Notes under the pieces: generated by a model | Seen by the model: only the letters and a program-made list of their open reading frames with translations | What the model was told of the DNA's origin: nothing | Database searches by the model: none | Translations under genes and position numbers: made by a program | Shown here: in pieces, positions 1-7,398 of the stretch | How the letters are laid out: each line of letters begins with the position of its first letter | Position numbering within the stretch: position 1 is the stretch's first letter | Assembly: GCA_039817885.1 (NCBI GenBank) | Contig: JBCBUY010000024.1 | Coordinates: 1 to 41,490, forward strand | DNA: 41,490 bases | Direction of reading: 5' to 3' | Source: CALLCD01 sp039817885 | Lineage (GTDB): Bacteria > Pseudomonadota > Alphaproteobacteria > Caulobacterales > Hyphomonadaceae

Positions 1-24
1 CCAGCCGATGTCGACATCGGCTGG
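1..24. repeat. Perfect 24-bp palindrome at the window edge
   Basis: The first 24 bases are a perfect inverted repeat with no loop: left arm CCAGCCGATGTC (1-12) and its exact reverse complement (13-24), centred on GTCGAC. It lies about 45 bp beyond the expected transcription start of the leftward copper promoter at 75-105, so it is in the 5' part of that transcript or early coding sequence. It could extend beyond base 1. It could be an operator, a structured leader, a chance palindrome, or a fold-back artefact if the window begins at a contig end. Confidence 0.6.
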
Positions 25-44
25 ACGGATCTCGCTGTCGTCAT
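1..44 (-). CDS. Possible 5' end of a copper-responsive gene (partial)
   Basis: Downstream of the leftward copper promoter an open frame starts at an ATG (44-42) and reads MTTARSVQPMSTSAG before leaving the window; an in-frame GTG lies at 53. No clear ribosome site is visible and 14 codons cannot identify a product. By analogy with CueR/HmrR loci the gene would be a Cu(I) efflux ATPase or another copper-handling protein, but that is inference from the promoter only. A frame on the plus strand (1-81, ending TAA) is also open and encodes a hydrophobic tail, so the orientation of coding at the edge is not settled. Confidence 0.2.
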   Translation of the reverse strand, partial: MTTARSVQPMSTSA

Positions 45-74
45 ATTGCTCACGCTTGTTTTGTCGTCTTATTG

Positions 75-105
75 CTCATAAGGTTTCCAGTCACTGGAAG
101 GTCAA
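75..105 (-). promoter_or_regulatory. CueR/HmrR-type copper promoter, leftward
   Basis: On the minus strand a -35 TTGACC (105-100) and a -10 TATGAG (80-75) are separated by exactly 19 bp, the over-long spacer typical of MerR-family-activated promoters. The spacer contains the perfect 7-1-7 dyad TTCCAGTCACTGGAA (85-99), which matches the copper-regulator operator type. No comparable promoter is seen on the plus strand at the same dyad, so the activated transcript runs leftward out of the window, away from the regulator gene at 114. Confidence 0.8.
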
Positions 106-113
106 GCAAGCCG

Positions 114-503
114 ATGAATATAAGCGATGCGGCAAAAGCCGTCGGGCTGCCGACAAAAACGGTCAGGTACTATTCTGACATTGGTCTGGTCGCGCCGGTC
201 GCACGAAGCGAAGCTGGATACCGGCTTTACGACGAGGACGCGCTTAAGAAATTGTCGTTTGTCAAACGGGCCCGCAGTTTTGGGTTTTCAGTAAAGGACT
301 GCCGGGAACTGCTCGGTCTCTACGAGGATACCGATCGATCGAGTGCGGATGTCAGGGCCATAGCGAAAGACAGGTTACAGATTATCCGTGCCAAACAACG
401 CGAACTGCAATTGTTGCATGATGAGCTGGATCTGCTGGTCGGAGCCTGCAAGGGGAATAACCGGCCGGACTGCCCAATCTTAAGGAACTTTGCAGGCGAC
501 TAG
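114..503 (+). CDS. cueR: Cu(I)-responsive MerR-family activator (CueR/HmrR)
   Basis: This 129-residue regulator senses cytosolic Cu(I) and activates copper efflux genes by distorting a 19-bp-spacer promoter. The N-terminal winged helix-turn-helix (about 1-70) begins NISDAAKAVGLPTKTVRYY, and a long dimerisation helix follows (about 78-108). Two cysteines at 112 and 120 fall at the same numbers as the Cu(I)-binding Cys112 and Cys120 of E. coli CueR, in the loop ACKGNNRPDCP, and Ser77, diagnostic for monovalent-metal sensors, is also present. The ATG at 114 is preferred over the in-frame TTG at 72 because it gives the family length and leaves the operator (85-99) outside the gene. The target promoter sits immediately upstream and points the other way. 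Confidence 0.88.
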   Translation: MNISDAAKAVGLPTKTVRYYSDIGLVAPVARSEAGYRLYDEDALKKLSFVKRARSFGFSVKDCRELLGLYEDTDRSSADVRAIAKDRLQIIRAKQRELQLLHDELDLLVGACKGNNRPDCPILRNFAGD

Positions 504-568
504 TCCTTGATTGTGCCCGGCGATCCTAATGCACATCAACACAATGGACCAATTTGTCGACATTTGGC

Positions 569-1798
569 TTAGCCGAAAATACTGAGGCGTTGAAGGAAGT
601 CCCGCGGCGGAGCCGTCTCTTCCATGAGTGAGGATTTGATTGGGCGAGGCGCGCCGAAAATGTGGCCTTGGCCATAGGGGATGTCATAGGGAAGAATCTC
701 TACGACGCTTGCCTCGTCCTCCATTTTTTCGGCAATCAGTGTGATGCCATAGCGGGAGAAGACGGCAGAGACATCATCGCCGGACAGGTTCCGCTGGATG
801 GACGAAATAGGACGCGGCCCATTTGGATCACGAAGCTCTTTCAGCATTTGATCGCCCGACATCTTCACAAAGCGGACACCGGCATCCTGGAGACGGGGAA
901 GATCAAGGGCCAGGTTTGGCGCGTGATCGATGGAGAAGCGGAAGCCGAGCGCCATGAGCTTGTCCATGTTTTCGCGCATCTTGCGCGAGCGGGTCTCGAA
1001 ACGGTCAGCACGAATCTCGAAAATCATGGAGCCGGAGAGATCCTGGTTCTCGCGCATAAAGCCGAGAAAGTGCGGGAAGAAATTATCATCTTCCAGGGAG
1101 CTGCCGGAGATATTGCAGAAAACGCCAACGCGCCGGTCACGCTCTGCAAGACGACGGACAATCTGTACACAGCGGAAGAGAGTCATATTGTCGATGACGC
1201 CCATGAGATTGGCACGGCGCGCCGCATCCAAGAATGTCGCCGGCAGGATCAGCGATCCATCCGGGTCCCGCAAACGCGTGAAGCCTTCATAGAAAGCCAC
1301 GCGGCGCTGGGGCAATGAGACGACTGGCTGAAGGTGAAGATCAACGCGGCCGTCCTCAAGCGCTCCTTTTACGGCGCGCAGGTTGGCATCTTCGCGCGGA
1401 TGCACAACTGTGGTGCTGGCATCCGATAGGCGATTCTCGAAGCTGCGGCTGAGGCGGTCGATGAGCCCTTCCAGTTGCCGCATCTCACTCACCAGGGCGT
1501 CGCGGCGCTCCGTCAGCTCATGCTTGACCGTGGTCTCAACCGCCTCGGTACGGGCTTCAACCACCTTCATACGTCGATCGACATCGGTTTGAGCTTCGAC
1601 AAGCTGGTCCAGGCGTTGAGAGGTTTCTTCGAGCGTCTTTGCAGGGCTCCGCAAAAATAGATGAATCTGGCCGAGAAACAGCGTAACAAGGGCTCCGCCG
1701 CCGACCGACACAGGCAGACTCATGGCGAGCTGTGTCGTCAGCGCCCAGCCGGCGGCTCCCCCTAGCGCCATGTAAATCAAAAACAAAAATGCCGTCAT
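569..1798 (-). CDS. tipF: TipF-like membrane-anchored EAL domain protein
   Basis: This is a 409-residue protein with two N-terminal membrane helices (about 4-22 and 27-49), a long charged coiled coil (about 55-125) and a C-terminal EAL domain (about 138-395). That order matches TipF of Caulobacter, a c-di-GMP-binding factor needed for flagellum assembly at the new pole. Several EAL residues are kept: Glu171, Asn229, Glu261, Asp291, Lys312, Glu358 and Gln377. Two signature motifs are altered: EAL reads EGF (171-173) and DDFG reads DHAP (291-294). Strong phosphodiesterase activity is therefore unlikely, and c-di-GMP binding or a structural role is more plausible. No flagellar genes lie nearby. 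It converges with cueR. Another EAL signalling protein of the same architecture cannot be excluded. Confidence 0.72.
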   Translation of the reverse strand: MTAFLFLIYMALGGAAGWALTTQLAMSLPVSVGGGALVTLFLGQIHLFLRSPAKTLEETSQRLDQLVEAQTDVDRRMKVVEARTEAVETTVKHELTERRDALVSEMRQLEGLIDRLSRSFENRLSDASTTVVHPREDANLRAVKGALEDGRVDLHLQPVVSLPQRRVAFYEGFTRLRDPDGSLILPATFLDAARRANLMGVIDNMTLFRCVQIVRRLAERDRRVGVFCNISGSSLEDDNFFPHFLGFMRENQDLSGSMIFEIRADRFETRSRKMRENMDKLMALGFRFSIDHAPNLALDLPRLQDAGVRFVKMSGDQMLKELRDPNGPRPISSIQRNLSGDDVSAVFSRYGITLIAEKMEDEASVVEILPYDIPYGQGHIFGAPRPIKSSLMEETAPPRDFLQRLSIFG

Positions 1799-2077
1799 GT
1801 GTTCTCAGCCCAGCTCGTTCTTACAAACGATATAGTTAACAATAAGGCCCCAATCGTTAACGAAACCCTCGAAATGCACTTATTTTGTCAGGCACCCCCA
1901 TAAACCTGTTCTGTCGTTGCACGAAAGTCACGCCCGCACACTGATCGCGCTGAAATTGAGTATGACCCTTTGACAGATCCCGCATTTGGGCGTTCCCTAT
2001 TTTGGAAAATTCTGTGCAGAAACCATGCCGTAATACTGATGAATATGGCCGTAACGGCCTAGGCGGGGTGTGGGGCG
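1799..2077. other. Gene-free interval upstream of tipF
   Basis: About 280 bp without a convincing gene. It must hold the leftward promoter of tipF. Two copies of GTTAAC occur near its right-hand side of tipF (about 1833-1861) but their spacing does not fit a CtrA TTAA-N7-TTAA site. A short GGCCG-TAA-CGGCC hairpin lies at about 2048-2060. No sigma-54 promoter was recognised. Together with the rightward terminator at 2078-2113 it could encode a small plus-strand RNA. Confidence 0.4.
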
Positions 2078-2113
2078 ACGGGGATCTTGCGGGAGGGGCA
2101 GGATCCCCGTTTT
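2078..2113 (+). terminator. Rho-independent terminator facing right, without an upstream gene
   Basis: A perfect 9-bp stem, ACGGGGATC (2078-2086) with GATCCCCGT (2102-2110), encloses a 15-nt loop and is followed by TTTTCT on the plus strand. Both neighbouring genes (tipF and the lipoprotein at 2114) are on the minus strand, so no annotated plus-strand transcript ends here. On the minus strand the stem immediately follows the stop codon at 2114 but has no T tract. It may serve as a 3' stabilising hairpin for that gene, or end an unannotated small RNA. Confidence 0.5.
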
Positions 2114-2908
2114 CTATTCCGGATCAGGACGATTGAGAAAGACGGGCGTTTGCAGGGGCCAGGTCATATCGGCATTGAGGCTATCCGCATCCTGAGTGCA
2201 GGTGACGATTGTCGCGTTGTCCAGTGCCGGACCGAGATCGCGAATATTCGCGCCGCAGGGTATGATCAGGATGGACTGCCCCCCGTAGGTGGCGCGAAAT
2301 GCCATGTGCCCACGGCCCGCTGCGTTGGCGGTCAGAACGAGATCGCCTGTGTCAAACGCTGTGTCGCCTGATCTGACATCAGTGGCGCGCAAGGGCATGG
2401 CTGCGAAATCACGATTATCTGCCGACGTATCGAGGAATGCCACGGCGTCTGGGAGCGTGTAGGCCGTGTTCAGCCCATCTATGAAATCTGCGGTCCCAGC
2501 CGGGCCGGTCACCGAAAGCGGCGCGGTGCGACCGCCCGCCCAGGTCTGGTAGCGCAGCTCATCGAGACCTTCGATATTGCGCGGATGCAAGCTCGGTAGG
2601 AGCACGGCGTCCGGGAATACGTCCTCACCGGGGAGCCGGCCGTCGCCAACCCCTGCGGGTGCCCCAATCAAGACGCGCTTACCGCCAGCAGCCAGGATAA
2701 CGCACAAGGCCTCGGATGGTGCTCCATCGCAAGGGGCAAGGGCAAAGTCTCTCGGCGCAATGATCGTGGCGAGTGGAGGTGTGGTGCGGGGCTCTGAATC
2801 GCCTTCGGGCGTTTGACCCCCGCAGGCCACAAGGAGCGAGACATTAATTGCCAGTCCGAGAAGACCAAGGAGAGTTTTGGTAGGGGATGCAAACATCTGG
2901 CTTTCCAT
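2114..2908 (-). CDS. Lipoprotein with degenerate metallo-beta-lactamase fold
   Basis: This is a 264-residue exported protein. It has a lipoprotein signal with lipobox LLVAC (Cys about 29). The core resembles the ribonuclease Z/arylsulfatase branch of the metallo-beta-lactamase fold: GGKRVLIGAPAGVG, then LLPSLHPRNIEGLDEL where active members have HxHxDH, then W-x-GGRTAPLSVTGPAGT and a FIDGLNTAYTL stretch typical of the family. The zinc-binding histidine motif is lost, so hydrolase activity is doubtful. Its ATG at 2908 directly follows the TAA of the FAH gene (2909-2911), so translation is probably coupled; an ATG at 2896 is an alternative start that still leaves a signal peptide. Confidence 0.62.
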   Translation of the reverse strand: MESQMFASPTKTLLGLLGLAINVSLLVACGGQTPEGDSEPRTTPPLATIIAPRDFALAPCDGAPSEALCVILAAGGKRVLIGAPAGVGDGRLPGEDVFPDAVLLPSLHPRNIEGLDELRYQTWAGGRTAPLSVTGPAGTADFIDGLNTAYTLPDAVAFLDTSADNRDFAAMPLRATDVRSGDTAFDTGDLVLTANAAGRGHMAFRATYGGQSILIIPCGANIRDLGPALDNATIVTCTQDADSLNADMTWPLQTPVFLNRPDPE

Positions 2909-3751
2909 TTAACCGATTCTGGTGTGCCCGGGATCCTCGACAATTCTGTGTTCCAAATGGCCGATACCGTCGATTTCGACTCGAACAGTGTCGCCGACCT
3001 TCAAGAATTTTGGGGGATCGAAGGCGACGCCAACGCCGGCTGGTGTTCCGGTGAAAAGGATGTCTCCGGGTTCCAGCGTGAATGCCGCCGTGAGGTGGGC
3101 AATCTGTTCGGCAACCTTATAGATCATGTCTCCTGCCCGGCCGGACTGACGGACCTCGCCGTTCACAAGACAGCGCACACCCAGATCCTCCAGATCGCCG
3201 AGTTCGTCTGGACTGACGATCCATGGGCCAAATGGCGCGTGGGTATCGAAGCCCTTGCCCATATTCATGGTTGGCGTTGCACGCTGCCAATCTCGAACCG
3301 AATAATCGCAACCGCAGGTAAACCCGGCAACGATGTCCAGGGCCCGGTCCCTGGGGACATGCCGGCCATGTTTGCCGATCACGACGACAAGTTCGGCTTC
3401 ATAATCCAATTTGTCTGATACGGCGGGCATGTCCACGGTGCCATAGGGCGCGTGGGCGGCGGTCGCCTGTTTCACGAACCAGGTCTGTACGCTTGGCGGT
3501 TCTCGCCCGGTCTCGGCGGCGTGGTCCCGATAGTTCAGACCAATGCCAAGAATCTTCCCTGGCCGCACAATGGGCTGGACAAGCTCGACATCTGTCAGGG
3601 CCACCTTCGGCCCTGTGTCAGATGCCGCTCGAGCGTCCCCTATACGGGGCAGCCAATCTTCCAGAGGAACCGGTCCGAGATCAGCAATCTCGTCGCCAGC
3701 AAGTGTGCCGGCATGAATTGTCGTGCCCTGCCTAAAACTTACCCATTTCAT
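2909..3751 (-). CDS. Fumarylacetoacetate hydrolase (FAH) family protein
   Basis: This 280-residue FAH-superfamily enzyme acts on 2-keto or beta-diketo acids, as hydratases, isomerases and acylpyruvases of aromatic catabolism do. After an N-terminal domain of about 65 residues comes the catalytic barrel, opening GKILGIGLNYRDHAAETG. Metal ligands of the family are present: Glu118 and Glu120 in DYEAEL and Asp149 in CDYSVRD, with Lys166 in GKGFD. The C-terminal TGTPAGVGVAFDPP loop is also typical. It is the first gene of a two-gene unit with the lipoprotein at 2114. No aromatic ring-cleavage genes are nearby, so the substrate is not indicated. Confidence 0.85.
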   Translation of the reverse strand: MKWVSFRQGTTIHAGTLAGDEIADLGPVPLEDWLPRIGDARAASDTGPKVALTDVELVQPIVRPGKILGIGLNYRDHAAETGREPPSVQTWFVKQATAAHAPYGTVDMPAVSDKLDYEAELVVVIGKHGRHVPRDRALDIVAGFTCGCDYSVRDWQRATPTMNMGKGFDTHAPFGPWIVSPDELGDLEDLGVRCLVNGEVRQSGRAGDMIYKVAEQIAHLTAAFTLEPGDILFTGTPAGVGVAFDPPKFLKVGDTVRVEIDGIGHLEHRIVEDPGHTRIG

Positions 3752-3801
3752 ATCGTTATTCCTCCATTGCAGCGCGTCAGCGTGGTGAAAGTGTCACATG
3801 G

Positions 3802-3829
3802 TTAACAATTTATGGACGGCACGTAATAC
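3802..3829 (+). promoter_or_regulatory. Possible promoter of the DUF262 gene
   Basis: TTAACA (3802-3807), 16 bp, then TAATAC (3824-3829) resembles a weak housekeeping promoter 56 bp before the chosen start at 3885. The -10 match is modest. This interval also has to carry the divergent promoter of the FAH gene. Confidence 0.3.
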
Positions 3830-3884
3830 TCCGCGTTGAAGCATTAGGGTGCACAAGCTAGACGGTACGTTTTGTAGAGGTTCC

Positions 3885-5579
3885 ATGTTAAACGTCAGAC
3901 TTCCAAGGGGCACGAGGCTGGGGCTGACTTCGAGGGAAACAACGGCCGGAGAGTTGTTTTCCCCAGGTCAGGCGCTGACGATGCCTCCCTATCAACGCAG
4001 CTATTCCTGGGGCGAAAAAGAAGCGTTAGAGCTTCTGAGTGACCTGAAAGACGCTTCTGAAAGCGATGAGATACATTTCATCGGTGCGATCGTGGTCGTC
4101 AAAGACGAGGAGACAGATTCCTTTGAAATTGTCGATGGTCAGCAAAGGCTAACAACGCTGACGATCTTGCTCGCCGTTTTGCGGGATTTGGAAAAAGATC
4201 CGGAGGTGGCCGCCACCATCCACAGCCTTATTGGTGATACTGGGCGACCCATGTTGAGTGAAGATGCCCGGTGGCGGCTGACGCTCAACCATATCGATGG
4301 TCCGTTTTTCAGAGCCGTTATCCAGCAGCCCGGATCAACGGCGCGCGCTGCCGACGAAGCCGGCGAGAGTGAAAGTCAGCTCAGGATGACACGCAATGCG
4401 AGCGCCTTTCGCAAAGCTCTGAACAATCTTTCAGTCGAGGAGCGTAACGCCCTCACAGACACGATCATAAATGGTTGTGCGATTGTACGCGTAACAGTGG
4501 CTGATCGCGACGCAGGTTATAAGGTTTTCCGGGTTTTGAATGATCGCGGTAAGGAACCGAACGCCCACGACATCATCAAGACTGAGATCTTCGAACGCGC
4601 CGGATTTTCGGTGGCCGAAGCCGATGCGCAATCGCGCCGCTGGGCGGAACATGAAGCCCTGCTGGGCGGCAATGCCTTCGACGACCTCCTCCGCCAGATC
4701 CGCTTTACGTTTGATAAGTCCAATAAGGGCGATCTGGTCAACGGCTTTCGCAAGCCACCGCTCGGGCGTATGCCGCCGCTGGAGTTCCTTAACCACACGC
4801 TGCCGAGATATGTTCGGGCATATGACAAAGTTGAACACACGGCCCTTGAGGGCAGCCCGGATAGCGAAAAGATCCGCGATCGCCTGAATCAACTCCATTA
4901 TCTGGATCATCAAACATGGAAGGCCCCAGCCGTGCATTATATTGCGACGCGCGGTGAAGCGTCTGCGGATGCGCTCGACTTCTTCAAAGGTCTGGAGCGG
5001 CTTGGCTATCTGCTTCAACTTGTGGTGCCAAATCGCGACCATCGTAATAAGCGCTACCGCAAGGTGATTGAAACAATCGATGCCAAAGGACGGGATAATT
5101 TCTATGGCCGTGGTGGATCGCTCGCCGTTACGAAGGAAGATGGCAAACGCGTCCATGACCGACTGAAAGGGCGGTTTGCAACCTTCACCCAGCGGCGCGC
5201 CATGGTGTTACGGCTAAACGCTGCGCTTGAAGACGGGAGGACCGTTCCCCCTGGAGCAGATGCGACCGTGGAGCATGTGTTGCCGCGCAATCCCGGCAAG
5301 AACAGTCATTGGCTTGTCGTTTGGCCAGATGAGAAGGCCAGGCGGGAGCTGTGCGACACGATCGGTAATCTTGTCCTTCTGCCCCGCTCGATCAATGAAC
5401 AGGCCGATACGCTGACCTATCAGGAAAAGAAGAAGCTCTATTTCACGAGCGACGAGCGGGCCCTGTTTGCCCTCACCCAAGCGATTGAAGATGAGCATAC
5501 ATGGACACCGGAAGTGGTTAGCCGGCGAAGTGCATTTCTTGCCGATATCCTTTGCCGCGATTGGGGCTACGACGTCTAA
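3885..5579 (+). CDS. DUF262 and DUF1524 (GmrSD-like) protein
   Basis: This is a 564-residue protein. The N-terminal DUF262 (ParB/Srx-like NTPase) shows PYQRSYSW (35-42) and the signature DGQQRLTTL (84-92). The C-terminal DUF1524 His-Me-type nuclease region shows VEHVLP (462-467) and the downstream IGNLVLL with Asn495. Fused GmrSD-type enzymes of this layout are type IV, modification-dependent nucleases, and related DUF262 proteins occur in BREX (BrxU) and phosphorothioate (SspE) defence. The gene stands alone, with no methylase or partner subunit. The ATG at 3885 has AGAGG five bases upstream and is preferred over the GTG at 3849. A role in phage defence is inferred from the family. Confidence 0.8.
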   Translation: MLNVRLPRGTRLGLTSRETTAGELFSPGQALTMPPYQRSYSWGEKEALELLSDLKDASESDEIHFIGAIVVVKDEETDSFEIVDGQQRLTTLTILLAVLRDLEKDPEVAATIHSLIGDTGRPMLSEDARWRLTLNHIDGPFFRAVIQQPGSTARAADEAGESESQLRMTRNASAFRKALNNLSVEERNALTDTIINGCAIVRVTVADRDAGYKVFRVLNDRGKEPNAHDIIKTEIFERAGFSVAEADAQSRRWAEHEALLGGNAFDDLLRQIRFTFDKSNKGDLVNGFRKPPLGRMPPLEFLNHTLPRYVRAYDKVEHTALEGSPDSEKIRDRLNQLHYLDHQTWKAPAVHYIATRGEASADALDFFKGLERLGYLLQLVVPNRDHRNKRYRKVIETIDAKGRDNFYGRGGSLAVTKEDGKRVHDRLKGRFATFTQRRAMVLRLNAALEDGRTVPPGADATVEHVLPRNPGKNSHWLVVWPDEKARRELCDTIGNLVLLPRSINEQADTLTYQEKKKLYFTSDERALFALTQAIEDEHTWTPEVVSRRSAFLADILCRDWGYDV

Positions 5580-5665
5580 ACTCGGATTTCCGCTGCGAGA
5601 CCCCTAGCGCAGCAGATCGCGAGCTGCTTAAGCTCCGCGCCAAGACAATAGCTGTGGAGGCCCCT

Positions 5666-6433
5666 ATGAGCTTGTTCGATCTGACTGGAAAAACCGCCAT
5701 CATCACTGGCTCCTCGCGGGGGATCGGTAGAGCGATCGCTGAAGCTATGGCAGCCCAGGGTGCGAATGTCGTCATCTCATCGCGTAAACCTGGTCCGTGC
5801 CAGGAGGTGGCTGATGCGATCAATGATAAAGAGGGCCGAGACTGCGCGATCGCCGTTCCCGCGAACATCTCGTCCAAAGAAGACCTTACTCGCTTGGTCG
5901 ACGACACAAATGCCAAGTTCGGTCAGATCGATGTCCTGGTCTGCAATGCTGCGTCGAACCCCTATTATGGCCCCATGTCCGGCATTGCCGATGAGCAATT
6001 TGAGAAAATCCTGCAGAACAACATCATTTCAAATCATTGGCTTGTCCAACTCTGCGCGCCGCAGATGCGCGAGCGGAAGGACGGGTCGATCATTATCGTG
6101 TCCTCGATCGGAGGCCTGCGCGGAACACCGATTATCGGCGCTTACAATATTTCGAAGGCGGCGGACTTTCAGCTGGCGCGGAACCTCGCAACAGAGTTTG
6201 GCTACGACAATGTTCGCGTGAATTGCATTGCGCCAGGACTTATCAAGACGGACTTCGCCCGCGCGCTTTGGGAGAACGAGCAGACTCTGAAAGTTGCCCT
6301 GTCAGGAACGCCGCTCGCGCGCATCGGCGAGCCGGAAGAAATTGCCGGCGCGGCGGTCTATCTTGCTTCGAAAGCCGGATCCTACATGACCGGCCAGATG
6401 ATGGTCGTCGATGGCGGGGCGACAGTCACCTGA
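5666..6433 (+). CDS. Short-chain dehydrogenase/reductase
   Basis: This is a 255-residue classical SDR. It has the nucleotide-binding TGSSRGIG (14-21), the NAAS motif at 94, catalytic Ser146/147, Tyr160 and Lys164 in YNISK, and the C-terminal DGGATVT. Arg40 at the end of the second strand suggests NADP(H) use. The ATG at 5666 is preceded by TGGAGG and removes a 38-residue extension. It opens a run of four same-strand genes: SDR, Rid, exported Rid, hotdog thioesterase. The gap to the next start is 25 bp, so co-transcription is likely. DHRS4-like carbonyl reductases are the nearest described type I can name; the substrate is unknown. Confidence 0.86.
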   Translation: MSLFDLTGKTAIITGSSRGIGRAIAEAMAAQGANVVISSRKPGPCQEVADAINDKEGRDCAIAVPANISSKEDLTRLVDDTNAKFGQIDVLVCNAASNPYYGPMSGIADEQFEKILQNNIISNHWLVQLCAPQMRERKDGSIIIVSSIGGLRGTPIIGAYNISKAADFQLARNLATEFGYDNVRVNCIAPGLIKTDFARALWENEQTLKVALSGTPLARIGEPEEIAGAAVYLASKAGSYMTGQMMVVDGGATVT

Positions 6434-6458
6434 TCTCAACCTAGCGGAAAGTCTATCC

Positions 6459-6857
6459 ATGCCCAGAGCGCCCATTATCCCAGCGAGTTTGAAAGACACT
6501 TATGACCGCCTTCACTTCGCGCCAGCGACGCGCGCCGGCGATATGGTGTATTTGTCCGGCGTGATCGCCGCCCTCGAAGAGGGTCAGGCCGGTACCGATG
6601 AAGAGTATGCCGCCGCTGTCGATCAGGCCTTCACCCAAATCGATATGGTGTTGAGGGAGGCCGGTGGCTCGATGGCAGATATTGTTGATATCACCTCCTG
6701 CCACGTCGATGCGCCAAAGCATCTCTTGGCGCTTGCAGGCGTCAAAGACAAATGGATCCCAGAACCGTATCCCTCCTGGACCGTCATCGGCACGACAGGG
6801 CTCTTCAATCCGCTCGGGTTTGTGGAGATCAAGGTCATCGCATACATCCCACAATAG
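6459..6857 (+). CDS. Cytosolic Rid-family protein lacking the catalytic arginine
   Basis: A 132-residue RidA/YjgF/UK114-fold protein without a signal peptide. Active RidA hydrolyses enamine/imine intermediates with an arginine in a PAR(S/T) motif near residue 105. Here that segment reads EPYPSWTVIG, so the arginine is absent, although the following VEIKVIAY strand with its glutamate is kept. It therefore belongs to the Arg-less Rid subfamilies, whose chemistry is not settled. The start at 6459 gives the family length. It shares the YPSW segment with the next gene, which suggests a local duplication followed by addition of a signal peptide. Confidence 0.82.
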   Translation: MPRAPIIPASLKDTYDRLHFAPATRAGDMVYLSGVIAALEEGQAGTDEEYAAAVDQAFTQIDMVLREAGGSMADIVDITSCHVDAPKHLLALAGVKDKWIPEPYPSWTVIGTTGLFNPLGFVEIKVIAYIPQ

Positions 6858-6876
6858 GCGACAAGGAGTATCATCC

Positions 6877-7398
6877 ATGAATATTCGCGTTGCGGTCATA
6901 GGTGCCGCTTTGGCCGGATCAGTGCTCTCTGCGGCCGCGCAAGGCGGAGACGCCAATCCAAGTGGCAGTCCGATAGACGATGCCGCTGTCGCGGACACAA
7001 ATGCGCCCCGCATTGTGCCGGATGGCTGGCAGGAGAGCTATGACGCGTTTCACTACGCCCCCGCCGTGGTTGCCGGCGATACAATTTATCTGTCCGGCGT
7101 GGTCGCCTCCCTTCAGGGAGACGAGAACGAGAATAATGATGGGGATCTGGAAGCGTCATTCGATCGCGCCTTCGAGACCCTCGGAGCCATTCTCGAAGAC
7201 GCCGGCGCAGACTGGTCCCATGTTGTGGAAATGACGACGTTCCATACCGAGCTTATCCATCAGATCGGACCGTTCACGGCCTCGAAGGACAAGTATTTGA
7301 AAGCGCCCTATCCCTCTTGGACCGCGATCGATGTGGACCGGTTGTATCCGGAACGCGGTGTCGTCGAAATCAAGCTGATTGCCTATGTCGGAGACTAA
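6877..7398 (+). CDS. Exported Rid-family protein lacking the catalytic arginine
   Basis: This is a 173-residue Rid-fold protein with an N-terminal signal peptide (MNIRVAVIGAALAGSVLSAAAQ, cleavage near residue 22) and a linker before the Rid domain (about 45-173). The catalytic position reads KAPYPSWTAID, again without arginine, and the C-terminal strand is VEIKLIAYVGD. AAGGAG lies eight bases before the ATG at 6877, which fixes the start. Its 3' end overlaps the thioesterase gene by 14 bp. A periplasmic place of action follows from the signal peptide; the function is unknown. Confidence 0.82.
   Translation: MNIRVAVIGAALAGSVLSAAAQGGDANPSGSPIDDAAVADTNAPRIVPDGWQESYDAFHYAPAVVAGDTIYLSGVVASLQGDENENNDGDLEASFDRAFETLGAILEDAGADWSHVVEMTTFHTELIHQIGPFTASKDKYLKAPYPSWTAIDVDRLYPERGVVEIKLIAYVGD

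Noticed and set aside
1825..1865. CtrA binding site upstream of tipF from the two GTTAAC copies
   Set aside because: The two TTAA halves are about 17 bp apart rather than seven, so they do not form the consensus site.
4431..5156. Minus-strand frame of 241 codons inside the DUF262 gene
   Set aside because: It is antisense to a protein with clear domain motifs and has no family features.
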